This document shows, piece by piece, positions 29,375 through 38,269 of a stretch of 64,000 bases of DNA (its first letter is position 1; every line of letters begins with the position of its first letter). A program made the translations under genes and the position numbers. The notes beneath the pieces were generated by a model, which worked only from the letters and a program-made list of their open reading frames with translations, had not been told where the DNA came from and did not search any database. Source of the stretch: Polaromonas sp. AER18D-145 (GTDB lineage: Bacteria; Pseudomonadota; Gammaproteobacteria; Burkholderiales; Burkholderiaceae_C); NCBI RefSeq assembly GCF_002379095.1, contig NZ_NBZV01000007.1, forward strand, positions 1 to 64,000. Direction: 5' to 3'.

Positions 29375-30703
29375 TCAGGACTGGCAGTCTGCCGGGGTGC
29401 GTGCCGTGAGTTTTTTCTCGGCGGCGTACTTGGCAGCGGTGGCCTTGACCAGCGGCTTGATGATCTGCTCATCCGCCTGCAGCCAGTCGGAAGTGAACTT
29501 CCAGCCTTTGCCGTCCCAGGTGTGGATACGGGCCCAGGAGGCGCCCATGTGGTCCGTGCACGAGGTGCTGATTGGGCGCATCACGCCGGCGAAACCCAGC
29601 GCGTCGAGCTTGGCCTGTGTCAGGTTCAGGTTTTCCAGGCCCCAGCGGACCTGCTCACCGGTCATGACCTTGCCTTTGCCGAAACGGTCCTGGGCGGAGC
29701 GAATGCCTTCGAGGCCCAGCATGGCGCTCATGGCGCCGCGCATGTAAAGCACCTGGCCGACTTCGTCCTTGGGGCCCGTGCCCTGGCCCTTGGCATGCAC
29801 CATGGACAGGATGTCCTTGACGACCTTGGAGTTGGGTTCGGCGCCGTGCTGCATGGTCACCGCGTTGTAGCCCTTGGCGCCATCGGCCACGTCTTTCACA
29901 TCAGGCTCCGCGCCTGCCCACCACACGCCGTACATCTTCTCGCGCGGGTAGCCGGTGGCCTGGGCTTCCTTGATGGCGGTGGAGTTCATCACGCCCCAGC
30001 CCCACAGTGCCACGTAGTCGGGGCGGGACTGGCGGATCTGCAGCCAGGTGGCTTTTTGCTCCACGCCCGGTGCGGTGACCGGCAGCAGCTGCAAATTGAA
30101 GCCGTGCATGGCCGCGCGTTCCTGCATCAGGGGAATGGGCTCCTTGCCGTAAGGACTGTCGTGATAGACCAGCGCGATGCGCTTGCCCTTGAGCTTGTCA
30201 AAGCCGCCTTCTTTCTTGGCAATGGCTTGCAGGATGGCGTCAGCGGCCACCCAGTAGGTACCGGCGATGGGGAAATTCCACTTGAACACCGTGCCGTCCG
30301 CGCTTTCGCTGCGGCCGTAGCCGATGGTGACCACGGGGATCTTGTCGATCGGGGCCTTCTCGGTCAGCGCAAAGGTGGCGCCGGTGGACAGTGGTTGCAC
30401 CAGTGCGGCGCCCTTGCCCTTGAGCCGTTCATAACATTCCACGCTGCGCGCGGTGTCGTAGCCGGTCTCGCATTCCTCGAAGGAAATCTTCACGCCGTTG
30501 ATGCCGCCGCGCGCATTGGTCAGCTTGAGGTAGTCCACATAGCCGTTGGCCCAGGGCGCGCCGTTCGGTCCATAGGGGCCGGTGCGGTAGGACAGCACCG
30601 GAATGAACTGCTCCTTGGCCTGAGCGAATGCGCTGGTCGTCACGACGGACGATGCGCCAGTGGCAAGGACTGCCGCTGCCAATATCAAGTTGCGAACTTT
30701 CAT
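29375..30703 (-). CDS. ABC transporter periplasmic binding protein, LivK type (aromatic or branched acid)
   Basis: 442 residues, signal peptide ending near SAFAQA, ATG 30703 with AGGAGA 5 bases upstream. Type I periplasmic-binding fold: YRTGPYGPNGAPWANGYVDYLKL, FEECETGYDTARSVECYERL, VYHDSPYGKEPIPLMQERA. It is longer than E. coli LivK (about 370) and matches a group of binding proteins that travel with acyl-CoA ligases. It is placed between the LivM and LivF genes of one operon. Confidence 0.9.
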   Translation of the reverse strand: MKVRNLILAAAVLATGASSVVTTSAFAQAKEQFIPVLSYRTGPYGPNGAPWANGYVDYLKLTNARGGINGVKISFEECETGYDTARSVECYERLKGKGAALVQPLSTGATFALTEKAPIDKIPVVTIGYGRSESADGTVFKWNFPIAGTYWVAADAILQAIAKKEGGFDKLKGKRIALVYHDSPYGKEPIPLMQERAAMHGFNLQLLPVTAPGVEQKATWLQIRQSRPDYVALWGWGVMNSTAIKEAQATGYPREKMYGVWWAGAEPDVKDVADGAKGYNAVTMQHGAEPNSKVVKDILSMVHAKGQGTGPKDEVGQVLYMRGAMSAMLGLEGIRSAQDRFGKGKVMTGEQVRWGLENLNLTQAKLDALGFAGVMRPISTSCTDHMGASWARIHTWDGKGWKFTSDWLQADEQIIKPLVKATAAKYAAEKKLTARTPADCQS

Positions 30704-30815
30704 TGTTGTCTCCTAGAAATTAAAAATACACCCAAAAAAACTGACACCCCAGTAAACGGTCAAATCATGCGGAACACATCGGTGGTTCCCGGTCATCCTT
30801 AACCCTGATGCTGCT

Positions 30816-31892
30816 TCAGTGCGGGAACGGCCAGAGCCGCATCTTCTGCTTGCCGACCGACCAGAGTTTGGCCAGGCCGTGCGGCTCCACGATCAGGAAC
30901 CAGACGATCAGGCCGCCGAAAATCATCAGTTCCGCATGCGACACGCCGGCGGTGGAAATCTCGATGCCAAACAGGCCGGCAAACACCGGCAGGAACTGGT
31001 TCAGCGCGATCGGCAGCACCACGATGAAGGCCGCGCCGAAGAAGCTGCCCATGATGGAGCCGAGGCCGCCGATGATGACCATGAACAGCAGGCGGAACGA
31101 CTGGTCGACAGAGAAGGCCGCTGGTTCCCAGGCGCCGAGATAGACAAAGGCCCACAGCGCGCCAGCCACGCCGATGATGAAGGAGCTGACGGCGAAGGCG
31201 CTGAGCTTGGCGTACATGGGCCGGATGCCGATGACGGCGGCCGCGACATCCATGTCGCGGATGGCCATCCATTCGCGACCGATCGCGCTGCGCACCAGGT
31301 TCTTGGCCAGCAGGGCCATGATGGCCAGCACGCTCAGGCAGAGCAGGTAGCGGCTCACCGAACTCTCGATGGGAAAGCCGAACACCTGCAGGTTGGACAC
31401 CGACACCGAACCCGACGGGGTGTCCAGCGTGAACCACTTGATGCGCAAAAACATCCAGTCGGCAAAAAACTGCGCGGCCAGCGTGGCCACCGCAAGGTAC
31501 AGGCCCTTGACGCGCAGGCTGGGCAGGCCGAACAGGATGCCGAAGAAGGTCGCGCACAGGCCACCCAGGATCAGTGCCGGAATCAGCGGCATCCCGGGGA
31601 TGCGCACAAAGAAGTTGTAGGCACCGTAGGCGCCGACCGCCATGAAGGCGCCGGATCCCAGCGAAATCTGGCCGCAGTAGCCGACCAGGATGTTCACGCC
31701 GAGCGCGGCCAGCGACATGATCACGAACGGAATCAGGATGGCGCGAAACAGGTAGTCGCTGGCCAGCATGGGGACGGCCACGAAAGCAATGGCCAGCAAC
31801 AGCGCGATGGCAACGCGGTCCTGCAGGATGGGGAAGATCTGCTGGTCTGCCCGGTAGCTGGTTTTGAATTGGCCGTTTTCTCTGTAAAACAT
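30816..31892 (-). CDS. ABC transporter permease, LivM type
   Basis: 358 residues with about nine to ten hydrophobic segments. The LivM family motifs GYCGQISLGSGAFMAVGAYGAY and the cytoplasmic coupling loop REWMAIRDMDVAAAVIGI are clear. A soluble N-terminal stretch of about 25 residues precedes the first membrane segment. It forms the translocation pore with the LivH-type permease upstream. Confidence 0.93.
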   Translation of the reverse strand: MFYRENGQFKTSYRADQQIFPILQDRVAIALLLAIAFVAVPMLASDYLFRAILIPFVIMSLAALGVNILVGYCGQISLGSGAFMAVGAYGAYNFFVRIPGMPLIPALILGGLCATFFGILFGLPSLRVKGLYLAVATLAAQFFADWMFLRIKWFTLDTPSGSVSVSNLQVFGFPIESSVSRYLLCLSVLAIMALLAKNLVRSAIGREWMAIRDMDVAAAVIGIRPMYAKLSAFAVSSFIIGVAGALWAFVYLGAWEPAAFSVDQSFRLLFMVIIGGLGSIMGSFFGAAFIVVLPIALNQFLPVFAGLFGIEISTAGVSHAELMIFGGLIVWFLIVEPHGLAKLWSVGKQKMRLWPFPH

Positions 31893-31952
31893 AGGTGGGT
31901 GCCGCCGTTAGATCGCGATGGAGGAATATCTGCGCGGAACTGCGCCCCGTCC

Positions 31953-32070
31953 AGCAGGGGCCGCGGAACCGGCCTTGGCCTGTCCTGAGCCTGTCGAAGG
32001 GTCGGGCCGCAGGCGCAGTGGCCCCCTCGGGGGGCAGTGCAGTACACGAAGTGACAAGCGTGGGGGCTTC
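31953..32070 (+). repeat. Dispersed ~95-bp palindromic element, copy D (with inserted short repeat)
   Basis: Starts CAGCAGGGGCCGCGGAACCG and ends CAAGCGTGGGGGCTTCA. The first hairpin is interrupted by about 25 bases with CCTGAGCCTGTCGAAGG, a repeat of another family. It sits inside the transport operon, 4 bases after the LivH-type stop. Confidence 0.85.
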
Positions 32071-32074
32071 ATGT

Positions 32075-33004
32075 CTATACCCGGTCAATGATCTTTTCAC
32101 CGAACAGGCCTTGCGGCCGGAACAGCAGGAAGCCGAGGGCCAGCACGTAGGCAAACCAGATCTCGATGCCACCGCCCACAAACGGGCCGAGATAGACCTC
32201 GGAGAGTTTTTCTCCGACACCGATGATCAGGCCGCCAATGATGGCGCCGGGCACGGAGGTCAGGCCACCCAGGATCACCACGGGCAGGGCGCGCAAGGCC
32301 ACGGTGGCCAGTGAAAACTGCACGCCGAGCTTGCTGCCCCAGATCATGCCGGCCACCAGGGCCACCACGCCGGCCACGCACCAGACGATGACCCAGATGC
32401 GGTTCAGCGGAATGCCGATGGACTGCGCCGCCTGGTGGTCGTCGGCCACGGCGCGCAGGGCCCGGCCGGTGGCGGTTTTCTGGAAAAAGATGCTCAGCGC
32501 AGCGACCAGCACGGCGGCGATCAGCGCGGCGTACAGGTCTTCCTTGTTGATCAGGATGCCACCCGGGAATACCGAGTCGAGCACGAAGACCGGGTCTTTC
32601 GGCATGCCGATGTCGATCTTGTAGATGTTGCTGCCGAAAATCGTCTGGCCCAGGCCTTCCATGAAATAGGCAATGCCGAGGGTGGCCATCAGCAAGGTGG
32701 CGCCTTCCTGGTTGACCAGGTGCCGCAGCACCAGGCGCTCGATGAACCATGCCACGACAAACATAATCACAGCGGCAATCGCGAAAGCGGCGATGTTGGC
32801 CACGATGGGGCTTTCAATGCCGGTCCACTCGGGGATCCATTGCGAGAAGCGGGCCATCGCCAATGCGGCGAACAGCACCATCGCGCCCTGCGCGAAATTG
32901 AACACGCCGGAGGCCTTGAAGATCAGCACAAAACCCAGCGCGACCAGTGAATACAACATGCCGGCCATCAGGCCGCCTAACAGTGTTTCCAGAAAGAAAG
33001 CCAT
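32075..33004 (-). CDS. ABC transporter permease, LivH type
   Basis: 309 residues from ATG 33004 with GGAG 6 bases upstream; the longer frame to 33073 reads through repeat copy E and is rejected. About eight membrane segments; the LivH marks GLMAGMLYSLVALGFVLIFKASGVFNFAQG at the N-terminus and RALRAVADDHQAAQSIGIPL for the ATPase-coupling loop are present. Confidence 0.93.
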   Translation of the reverse strand: MAFFLETLLGGLMAGMLYSLVALGFVLIFKASGVFNFAQGAMVLFAALAMARFSQWIPEWTGIESPIVANIAAFAIAAVIMFVVAWFIERLVLRHLVNQEGATLLMATLGIAYFMEGLGQTIFGSNIYKIDIGMPKDPVFVLDSVFPGGILINKEDLYAALIAAVLVAALSIFFQKTATGRALRAVADDHQAAQSIGIPLNRIWVIVWCVAGVVALVAGMIWGSKLGVQFSLATVALRALPVVILGGLTSVPGAIIGGLIIGVGEKLSEVYLGPFVGGGIEIWFAYVLALGFLLFRPQGLFGEKIIDRV

Positions 33005-33019
33005 CAGATGCTCCAATTT

Positions 33020-33117
33020 CCAGCAGCGGCCGCAGAACCGACTTCGCCGGGCTGCAGGCGGCGTCCCCTGCAAGGGGAGAGGCGGCTACGCGAAGCGAGT
33101 CCGCAACAGGGGTGTGC
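33020..33117 (+). repeat. Diverged relative of the dispersed palindromic element, copy E
   Basis: Starts CCAGCAGCGGCCGCAGAACC and keeps the hairpin order, but the later part (GTCCCCTGCAAGGGGAGAGG, CTACGCGAAGCGAGTC) differs strongly from copies A-D. It lies between the LivG-type and LivH-type genes and 14 bases after the LivG-type stop. Confidence 0.55.
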
Positions 33118-33130
33118 CAAGTTATTCATT

Positions 33131-33910
33131 TCAGTGACTCGTTCCTAGATAAGCCTTGATCACGTCCGGGTTGTTGCGGACTTCGTCGGGGGTGCCGTCG
33201 CCGATCTTCTTGCCGTAGTCAAGTACCACGACGCGGTCCGAGATGTCCATCACTACGCCCATGTCGTGTTCGATCAGGACCACGGTGGTGCCGAACTCGT
33301 CGTTGACGTCGAGCACAAAGCGGCACATGTCCTGTTTTTCTTCCACGTTCATGCCGGCCATCGGTTCGTCGAGCAGCAGCACCTGCGGCTCCATGGCCAG
33401 CGCGCGGCCCAGGTCCACGCGTTTTTGCAGGCCGTAGGGCAGCTGACCCACCGGTGTCTTGCGGTAGGCCTGGATTTCCAGGAAGTCGATGATTTTTTCC
33501 ACCGCTTCCCGGTGCCTGAACTCCTCCCGTTCCGCCGGCCCGATGCGCAGGGCCTGCATCAGCAGGTTGCTTTTGATCTTCAGGTTGCGCCCGGCCATGA
33601 TGTTGTCGAGCACACTCATGCCCTTGAACAGCGCCAGGTTCTGGAAGGTGCGCGCCACACCCATGACCGCCACCTGGTGGCTGTTCATGTGTTTGAAGGT
33701 CTGGCCGCGAAAGGTGATCGAGCCCTGCTGCGGCGTGTAGACGCCGTTGATGCAGTTGAGCATGGAGCTTTTACCAGCACCGTTGGGGCCGATGATGGCG
33801 CGGATCTCGTGCTCCTTCACATTGAAGGAGATGTCCGCCAGCGCCTTCACGCCGCCGAAGCTCAGGGAGATGTTGTGGACGTCGAGGATGACGTCGCCTA
33901 TCTTTTTCAT
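33131..33910 (-). CDS. ABC transporter ATP-binding protein, LivG type
   Basis: 259 residues. Walker A GPNGAGKSSM, a signature region in LivG style (GQLPYGLQKRVDLGRAL), Walker B VLLLDEPMAGM, and the switch His in LIEHDMGVVM. The usual LSGGQ is replaced by PYGLQ, as is common in this branch. Its ATG overlaps the stop of the acyl-CoA ligase as ATGA. Confidence 0.93.
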   Translation of the reverse strand: MKKIGDVILDVHNISLSFGGVKALADISFNVKEHEIRAIIGPNGAGKSSMLNCINGVYTPQQGSITFRGQTFKHMNSHQVAVMGVARTFQNLALFKGMSVLDNIMAGRNLKIKSNLLMQALRIGPAEREEFRHREAVEKIIDFLEIQAYRKTPVGQLPYGLQKRVDLGRALAMEPQVLLLDEPMAGMNVEEKQDMCRFVLDVNDEFGTTVVLIEHDMGVVMDISDRVVVLDYGKKIGDGTPDEVRNNPDVIKAYLGTSH

Positions 33911-35853
33911 GCTGCAGCCTTCACTGGTGCAAAGGTCTGGGTGTCACTGATCTTGAGCGTGGCGCTGACGCTGCCGCTGCGGCCGTCTTCAAACTTGACC
34001 ACGGTTTCAATGAACTGCTCGGTTTTTCCGCTGTACAGCGCGTCGACCAGCGGCTGGTACTTGTCGGCGATGAAGCCGCGGCGCACCTTGTTGGTCCGGG
34101 TCAGCTCGCCGTCGTCGGCGTCGAGTTCCTTGTGCAGCACCAGGAAGCGGCTGATCTGCGAGCCCGCCAGCAGGGCATCGGCGCTGAGGTCGGCATTGAC
34201 CTTCTCGACACACTCCTTGATCAGCTGGTAGACCTCGGGCTTTTGCGCCAGGTCGGTGTAGCCGGCATAGGGCAGGTTGCGCCGCTCGGCCCAGTTGCCG
34301 ACCGCGTCGAAGTCGATGTTGATCATGACGCAGACCTTGTCGCGGCCGTCGCCATAGGCCACGACTTCCTTGATGTGCGGAAAGAATTTCAGCTTGTTCT
34401 CGACGTACTTGGGCGCAAACATGGCGCCGTCGTTGGCGCCGCCCTGGATGCGGCCCACGTCTTTGACGCGGTCGATGATCTTGAGGTGGCCGCTGGCATC
34501 GAGAAAGCCGGCATCGCTGGTGTGGTACCAGCCGTCGGCCGTCAGCACTTCCGCCGTGGCGGCCGGGTTTTTGTAATAGCCCTTGAGCAGACCGGCGGAC
34601 TTGACGAGGATTTCGCCGTTGTCGGCGACCCTGATTTCCACACCCTTGATTGGCACGCCCACCGTGTCCGCGCGCGCCTGGTTGTCTGGCTGCAGGCAGA
34701 CAAAAACGGCCGTTTCGGTCGAACCGTAAAGCTGCTTGAGATTGATGCCTATGGATCGGTAAAAGGTGAACAGGTCGGGACCAATCGCTTCACCGGCCGT
34801 GTAGGCGACCCGAACGCGACTGAAGCCCAGGTTGTTGCGCAGCGGCCCGTAAGCCATGACCTGGCCCAGCGCATAGAGCAGCCGGTCGCCGGCACCCACC
34901 GGCAGGCCATCCATCAGGGCCGGGCCAACGCGTTTGGCCACATCCATGAAGAAGTGAAACATCTTGCGCTTGAGCAGGCCCGCGTCTTCCATGCGGATCA
35001 TCACGCTGGTCAGCAGGCCTTCAAACACCCGCGGCGGCGCAAAGTAATAAGTCGGGCCGACTTCCTTCAGGTCGATGGTGACGGTGCTCGCGTTTTCGGG
35101 GCAGTTCACCACATAACCGCAGCACAGCCATTGGGCGTAGCTGAAAATATTCTGGCCGATCCAGGCCGGCGGCAGGTAGGCCAGCACTTCCTCGTGGCTG
35201 GTCAGCTTGTCGAACTCGGCGCCGGCTTCGGCGCGGTCGAGCAGGGTGCTGTGTGTATGCACCACGCCCTTGGGGTTGCCGGTGGTGCCCGAGGTGAAGA
35301 ACATGGCGGCCACCTCGTCGGGATGCGCCCGCTCGACCTGATTCCTGAAAAACGCCGGCTGGCTGGCGGCCAGCGTCTGGCCCGATGCGATCAGCGCGTC
35401 GAGGGCGACCAGGCCCGGCTCGTTGTAGTTGCGCAGCCCGCGCGGGTCGTCGTAGATGATGTGGGCCAGCTGCGGACACTGCTCGCGGATGTCCATGAGT
35501 TTGTCGACCTGCTCCTGGTCTTCGACCATCGCAAAGCGGACTTCCGCATTGTTGATGGGGAACACACATTCGGCGCCGACGGCGTCCTGGTAGAGGGGCA
35601 CGGCAATGGCACCCAGCGACTGCGCCGCCAGCATGGTGGCGTACAGCCGCGGGCGATTCGCGCCAACCACGATCATGTGTTCGCCGCGCTGCAGGCCGGC
35701 CTGGTGCAGGCCGCAGGCGATGTGTTCAACCAACGCGGCCATGTCGGCCCAGCTGTGCGCCTGCCAGATGCCGTATTCCTTCTCGCGCATGGCGGGCGCC
35801 GTGGGGCGCTCTGCGGCGTGTTTCAGCAGCAATCGGGGGAAGGTGGTCTGCAT
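33907..35853 (-). CDS. Long-chain-type acyl-CoA synthetase (AMP-forming), first gene of the transport operon
   Basis: 648 residues. AMP-binding motifs: FTSGTTGNPKGVVHTH, YGSTETAVFVC for the adenylate site, and DGWYHTSDAGFLD with IIDRVKDVGRIQGG for the hinge. The class is the large FadD15/ACSL-like branch, with an insert near IKECVEKVNADLSADALLAGSQI. AAGG precedes ATG 35853. It heads an operon with a complete HAAT importer and a second ligase at the far end, which suggests uptake coupled to CoA activation of an aromatic or fatty-acid-like compound. Confidence 0.88.
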   Translation of the reverse strand: MQTTFPRLLLKHAAERPTAPAMREKEYGIWQAHSWADMAALVEHIACGLHQAGLQRGEHMIVVGANRPRLYATMLAAQSLGAIAVPLYQDAVGAECVFPINNAEVRFAMVEDQEQVDKLMDIREQCPQLAHIIYDDPRGLRNYNEPGLVALDALIASGQTLAASQPAFFRNQVERAHPDEVAAMFFTSGTTGNPKGVVHTHSTLLDRAEAGAEFDKLTSHEEVLAYLPPAWIGQNIFSYAQWLCCGYVVNCPENASTVTIDLKEVGPTYYFAPPRVFEGLLTSVMIRMEDAGLLKRKMFHFFMDVAKRVGPALMDGLPVGAGDRLLYALGQVMAYGPLRNNLGFSRVRVAYTAGEAIGPDLFTFYRSIGINLKQLYGSTETAVFVCLQPDNQARADTVGVPIKGVEIRVADNGEILVKSAGLLKGYYKNPAATAEVLTADGWYHTSDAGFLDASGHLKIIDRVKDVGRIQGGANDGAMFAPKYVENKLKFFPHIKEVVAYGDGRDKVCVMINIDFDAVGNWAERRNLPYAGYTDLAQKPEVYQLIKECVEKVNADLSADALLAGSQISRFLVLHKELDADDGELTRTNKVRRGFIADKYQPLVDALYSGKTEQFIETVVKFEDGRSGSVSATLKISDTQTFAPVKAAA

Positions 35854-36005
35854 TCGGTACCTTGTCTCCAGTGTTCAGTGCGGCTTCCCGTTCAGGAGAA
35901 GCGCTTGCGTGGAATGAATAGTAGGACTGCCTTTGACGTTACGGTGTCATTGCGACGACAATTTCCGGGTAAGTCCTAGTGGGGTGTCCCCGGGGCTCGG
36001 CCCTG

Positions 36006-37229
36006 TTATCGGATAAAGCGGCCATCGCGCGCAACCATGGTGAGTTCGACGAAGCGCGACGCGTTCGTCGCCGAATCGCTGAAGCTCACTTCGAAACCGC
36101 CAAGGTCGTAGCGTTTGAGGTTCCAGGTGCTGTCTACAAAGCCGCTGCGTGTCGGGTTGCGTCCCGCAAGCCGGAGCGCTTCGGCGAAGACCCGGGCATT
36201 GATATAACCCTCCAGCGCCAGATGCGACGGCGCCAGTGTCACGCCGGCTGCCTTCCAGGCCTGCTGGAATTCGCGAACGATGGGCACCACGGTGGCGTTC
36301 GGCAAGGGCACGACCTGGGAAATGGCGATGCCGGTCGCATCGTCGCCCATGGCCTTGATGGTGGCGGCCGCTCCCATGATGGAGAGGGCATACAGCGGCA
36401 GCCCCTTGCGGTGCATGCGCATCGCCTTGACAAAGTCGATGGTGGGTTTGCCCGCCAGGCCGACCAGCACCGCCTCCGGGTTCGAGGTCGCGACCTTGGC
36501 CGCGGCTGCGCCGGCATCCGAGGAATTGTTCTCCACGGTCACGATGGCCGTGGCATCAAGCTTGTGCCGGGTCATGGAACGCTGGGTGGCGTCGAACACT
36601 TCCTTGCCGAAGGAGTTGTTCTGATAGACGATCGCGATACGCTTGACGCCGATGGTCGCGAGGTGCTGCACCAGCTGCTCCGCCTCGTCCGCATAACTGG
36701 CGCGGATGTTGAACACGTTGCGGGCATTTTTGGGTCGCGCGGACAGGGCGCCGGAAAAGGGTGCAAAAAACGGGATGCCCGATTCAATCACCTGCGGCAG
36801 CATGGCCTCGATCATGGGTGTGCCCATGCAATTGAAGAGCGCGAAGTTGCTGCGGTCTTCAATGAACCCCTTCACATTGGAGAGCGCACGCTTGACGTCG
36901 TAGCCGTCATCGACCGCAGCAAGTTCGATGGGCCGGCCGTTCACCCCGCCTTTGGCATTGATGGCCGCAAAACACGCCCTGGCACCCTGGTGCATGGCCT
37001 GGCCCAGTTCGCCCAGCGGGCCGCTGAGTGCCGTGGACTGTGCGATTTTCAGGGGGGCGGTGTTGTCGGCGCGGAGCGGTGCATGAAAGGCCGCGGGCAG
37101 CGCGGCGAGCGCGCCCAGCACGCTGCGGCGTGTCAGTTGGTCGGCCCGTCGGTCGCATGGTGCCGCATGCCCTTGAGGGGGCGAGAAGGGGGGCGTGGTG
37201 GTCATGGGGTCCTGGCTGGAGGTTGTCAT
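36006..37229 (-). CDS. ABC transporter binding protein, LivK type, with Tat-like signal
   Basis: 407 residues from ATG 37229; the ATG at 37205 has a better ribosome site (AGGA) and would give 399. A twin-arginine motif (LTRRSVLGALAALPAAF) precedes a type I periplasmic-binding fold (LSGPLGELGQAMHQGARACFAAINAKGG, AIVYQNNSFGKEVFDAT). It has no transporter of its own; it may feed the neighbouring importer (its 3' end is 152 bases from that operon's first gene) with a second ligand. It is divergent from the Crp/Fnr-type regulator. Confidence 0.88.
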   Translation of the reverse strand: MTTSSQDPMTTTPPFSPPQGHAAPCDRRADQLTRRSVLGALAALPAAFHAPLRADNTAPLKIAQSTALSGPLGELGQAMHQGARACFAAINAKGGVNGRPIELAAVDDGYDVKRALSNVKGFIEDRSNFALFNCMGTPMIEAMLPQVIESGIPFFAPFSGALSARPKNARNVFNIRASYADEAEQLVQHLATIGVKRIAIVYQNNSFGKEVFDATQRSMTRHKLDATAIVTVENNSSDAGAAAAKVATSNPEAVLVGLAGKPTIDFVKAMRMHRKGLPLYALSIMGAAATIKAMGDDATGIAISQVVPLPNATVVPIVREFQQAWKAAGVTLAPSHLALEGYINARVFAEALRLAGRNPTRSGFVDSTWNLKRYDLGGFEVSFSDSATNASRFVELTMVARDGRFIR

Positions 37230-37348
37230 TTGAGTGGCCAGATGCTATGTGGAAGATTGACAATGAAATGTCTATCCAGCGACAATTCAAGGGTGTGCCC
37301 TCTCCGGAGTTTCCCGAGGGGGATTCCTTCACCTGACCCTTGTGACCC
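37230..37348. promoter_or_regulatory. Divergent control region between the binding protein and the Crp/Fnr regulator
   Basis: Contains three short GACA/TGTC motifs (GACA-N6-TGTC and TGTC-N8-GACA arrangements on the appropriate strands) around 37257-37290. This could be where the Crp/Fnr-type protein binds; the symmetry is too short to be sure. Confidence 0.35.
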
Positions 37349-38089
37349 GTGTCTACTGACCTGACCCTCCACCAGCGCCGCAGGACGCCCACCCCTGAAG
37401 AGCAGCAAGGCATTCCCTGGCTGTGGCAGTTGCTGCCGGAGGAGCGCGCGCGCGCGGTGGCGCAGCTGCAGGTCGGCAACGCCGCAGCCGGCGACTATGT
37501 TTGCCGTGTCGGCAGGCCGGTGACCTACTGGTTCGGGGTGGTTGAGGGCCTGCTCAAGATGAGCGCCGACAACGCCCAGGGGCTGACCATGACCTTCACC
37601 GGCGTTCCGCCCGGGGGCTGGTTCGGCGAAGGCACAGCGCTCAAGCGCGAGCCTTACCGCTACAACATCCAGGCGCTGCGCAAAAGCGTGGTGGCCGGCT
37701 TGCCGGTTGACACCTTTCACTGGCTGCTGGACCACTCGATCGGTTTCAACCGCTTCGTGATGAACCAGCTCAACGAACGCCTGGGCCAGTTCATTGCCGC
37801 GCGCGAGATTGACCGCATGTCCAATCCGGACCTGCGCGTGGCGCGCAGCCTGGCGGCCCTGTTCAATCCGGTGCTCTACCCCGGTGTCGGCGAGATCCTG
37901 CGCATCACCCAGCAGGAACTGGCTTACCTGGTCGGGCTGTCGCGCCAACGCGTGAACGAGGCGCTGTCCAACCTTCAGGCGCAGGGCACGATCCGCATTG
38001 AATACGGCGGCTTGCGTGTGCTGGACCTGGAGGCGCTTCGGTCCAGCGTATTCAGCACGCCTGCTTCACCGCGGCACGACCTGGCCTGA
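37349..38089 (+). CDS. Crp/Fnr-family transcriptional regulator
   Basis: 246 residues from GTG 37349. The cyclic-nucleotide-like sensor fold spans about 25-150 (GDYVCRVGRPVTYWFGVVEGLLKM, GWFGEGTALKREPYRYNIQAL). The C-terminal helix-turn-helix is ITQQELAYLVGLSRQRVNEALSNLQ. There is no Fnr-type N-terminal Cys cluster, so it is not an oxygen-sensing Fnr. It is divergent from the binding-protein gene and is its likely regulator. Confidence 0.88.
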   Translation: MSTDLTLHQRRRTPTPEEQQGIPWLWQLLPEERARAVAQLQVGNAAAGDYVCRVGRPVTYWFGVVEGLLKMSADNAQGLTMTFTGVPPGGWFGEGTALKREPYRYNIQALRKSVVAGLPVDTFHWLLDHSIGFNRFVMNQLNERLGQFIAAREIDRMSNPDLRVARSLAALFNPVLYPGVGEILRITQQELAYLVGLSRQRVNEALSNLQAQGTIRIEYGGLRVLDLEALRSSVFSTPASPRHDLA

Positions 38090-38269
38090 GCCCGTCCGGC
38101 CGTTTCTGCCCGGTACCGGTTCATTGCGCGATGAAGATGTCTGACTGACCATGACACAAGCTGCTGCATGGCGTGCGTGCCGCTAAGTGGAAACCCTCTG
38201 CAGGCCCACGATGAGCGACGTTAGCATGCGTACGGTCCGGCGTGACAATTCATTCAATGGAGACTTCCC

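Noticed and set aside
33005..33073. Longer start for the LivH-type permease
   Set aside because: The added residues are encoded by the repeat element, while ATG 33004 has GGAG and gives the family N-terminus.
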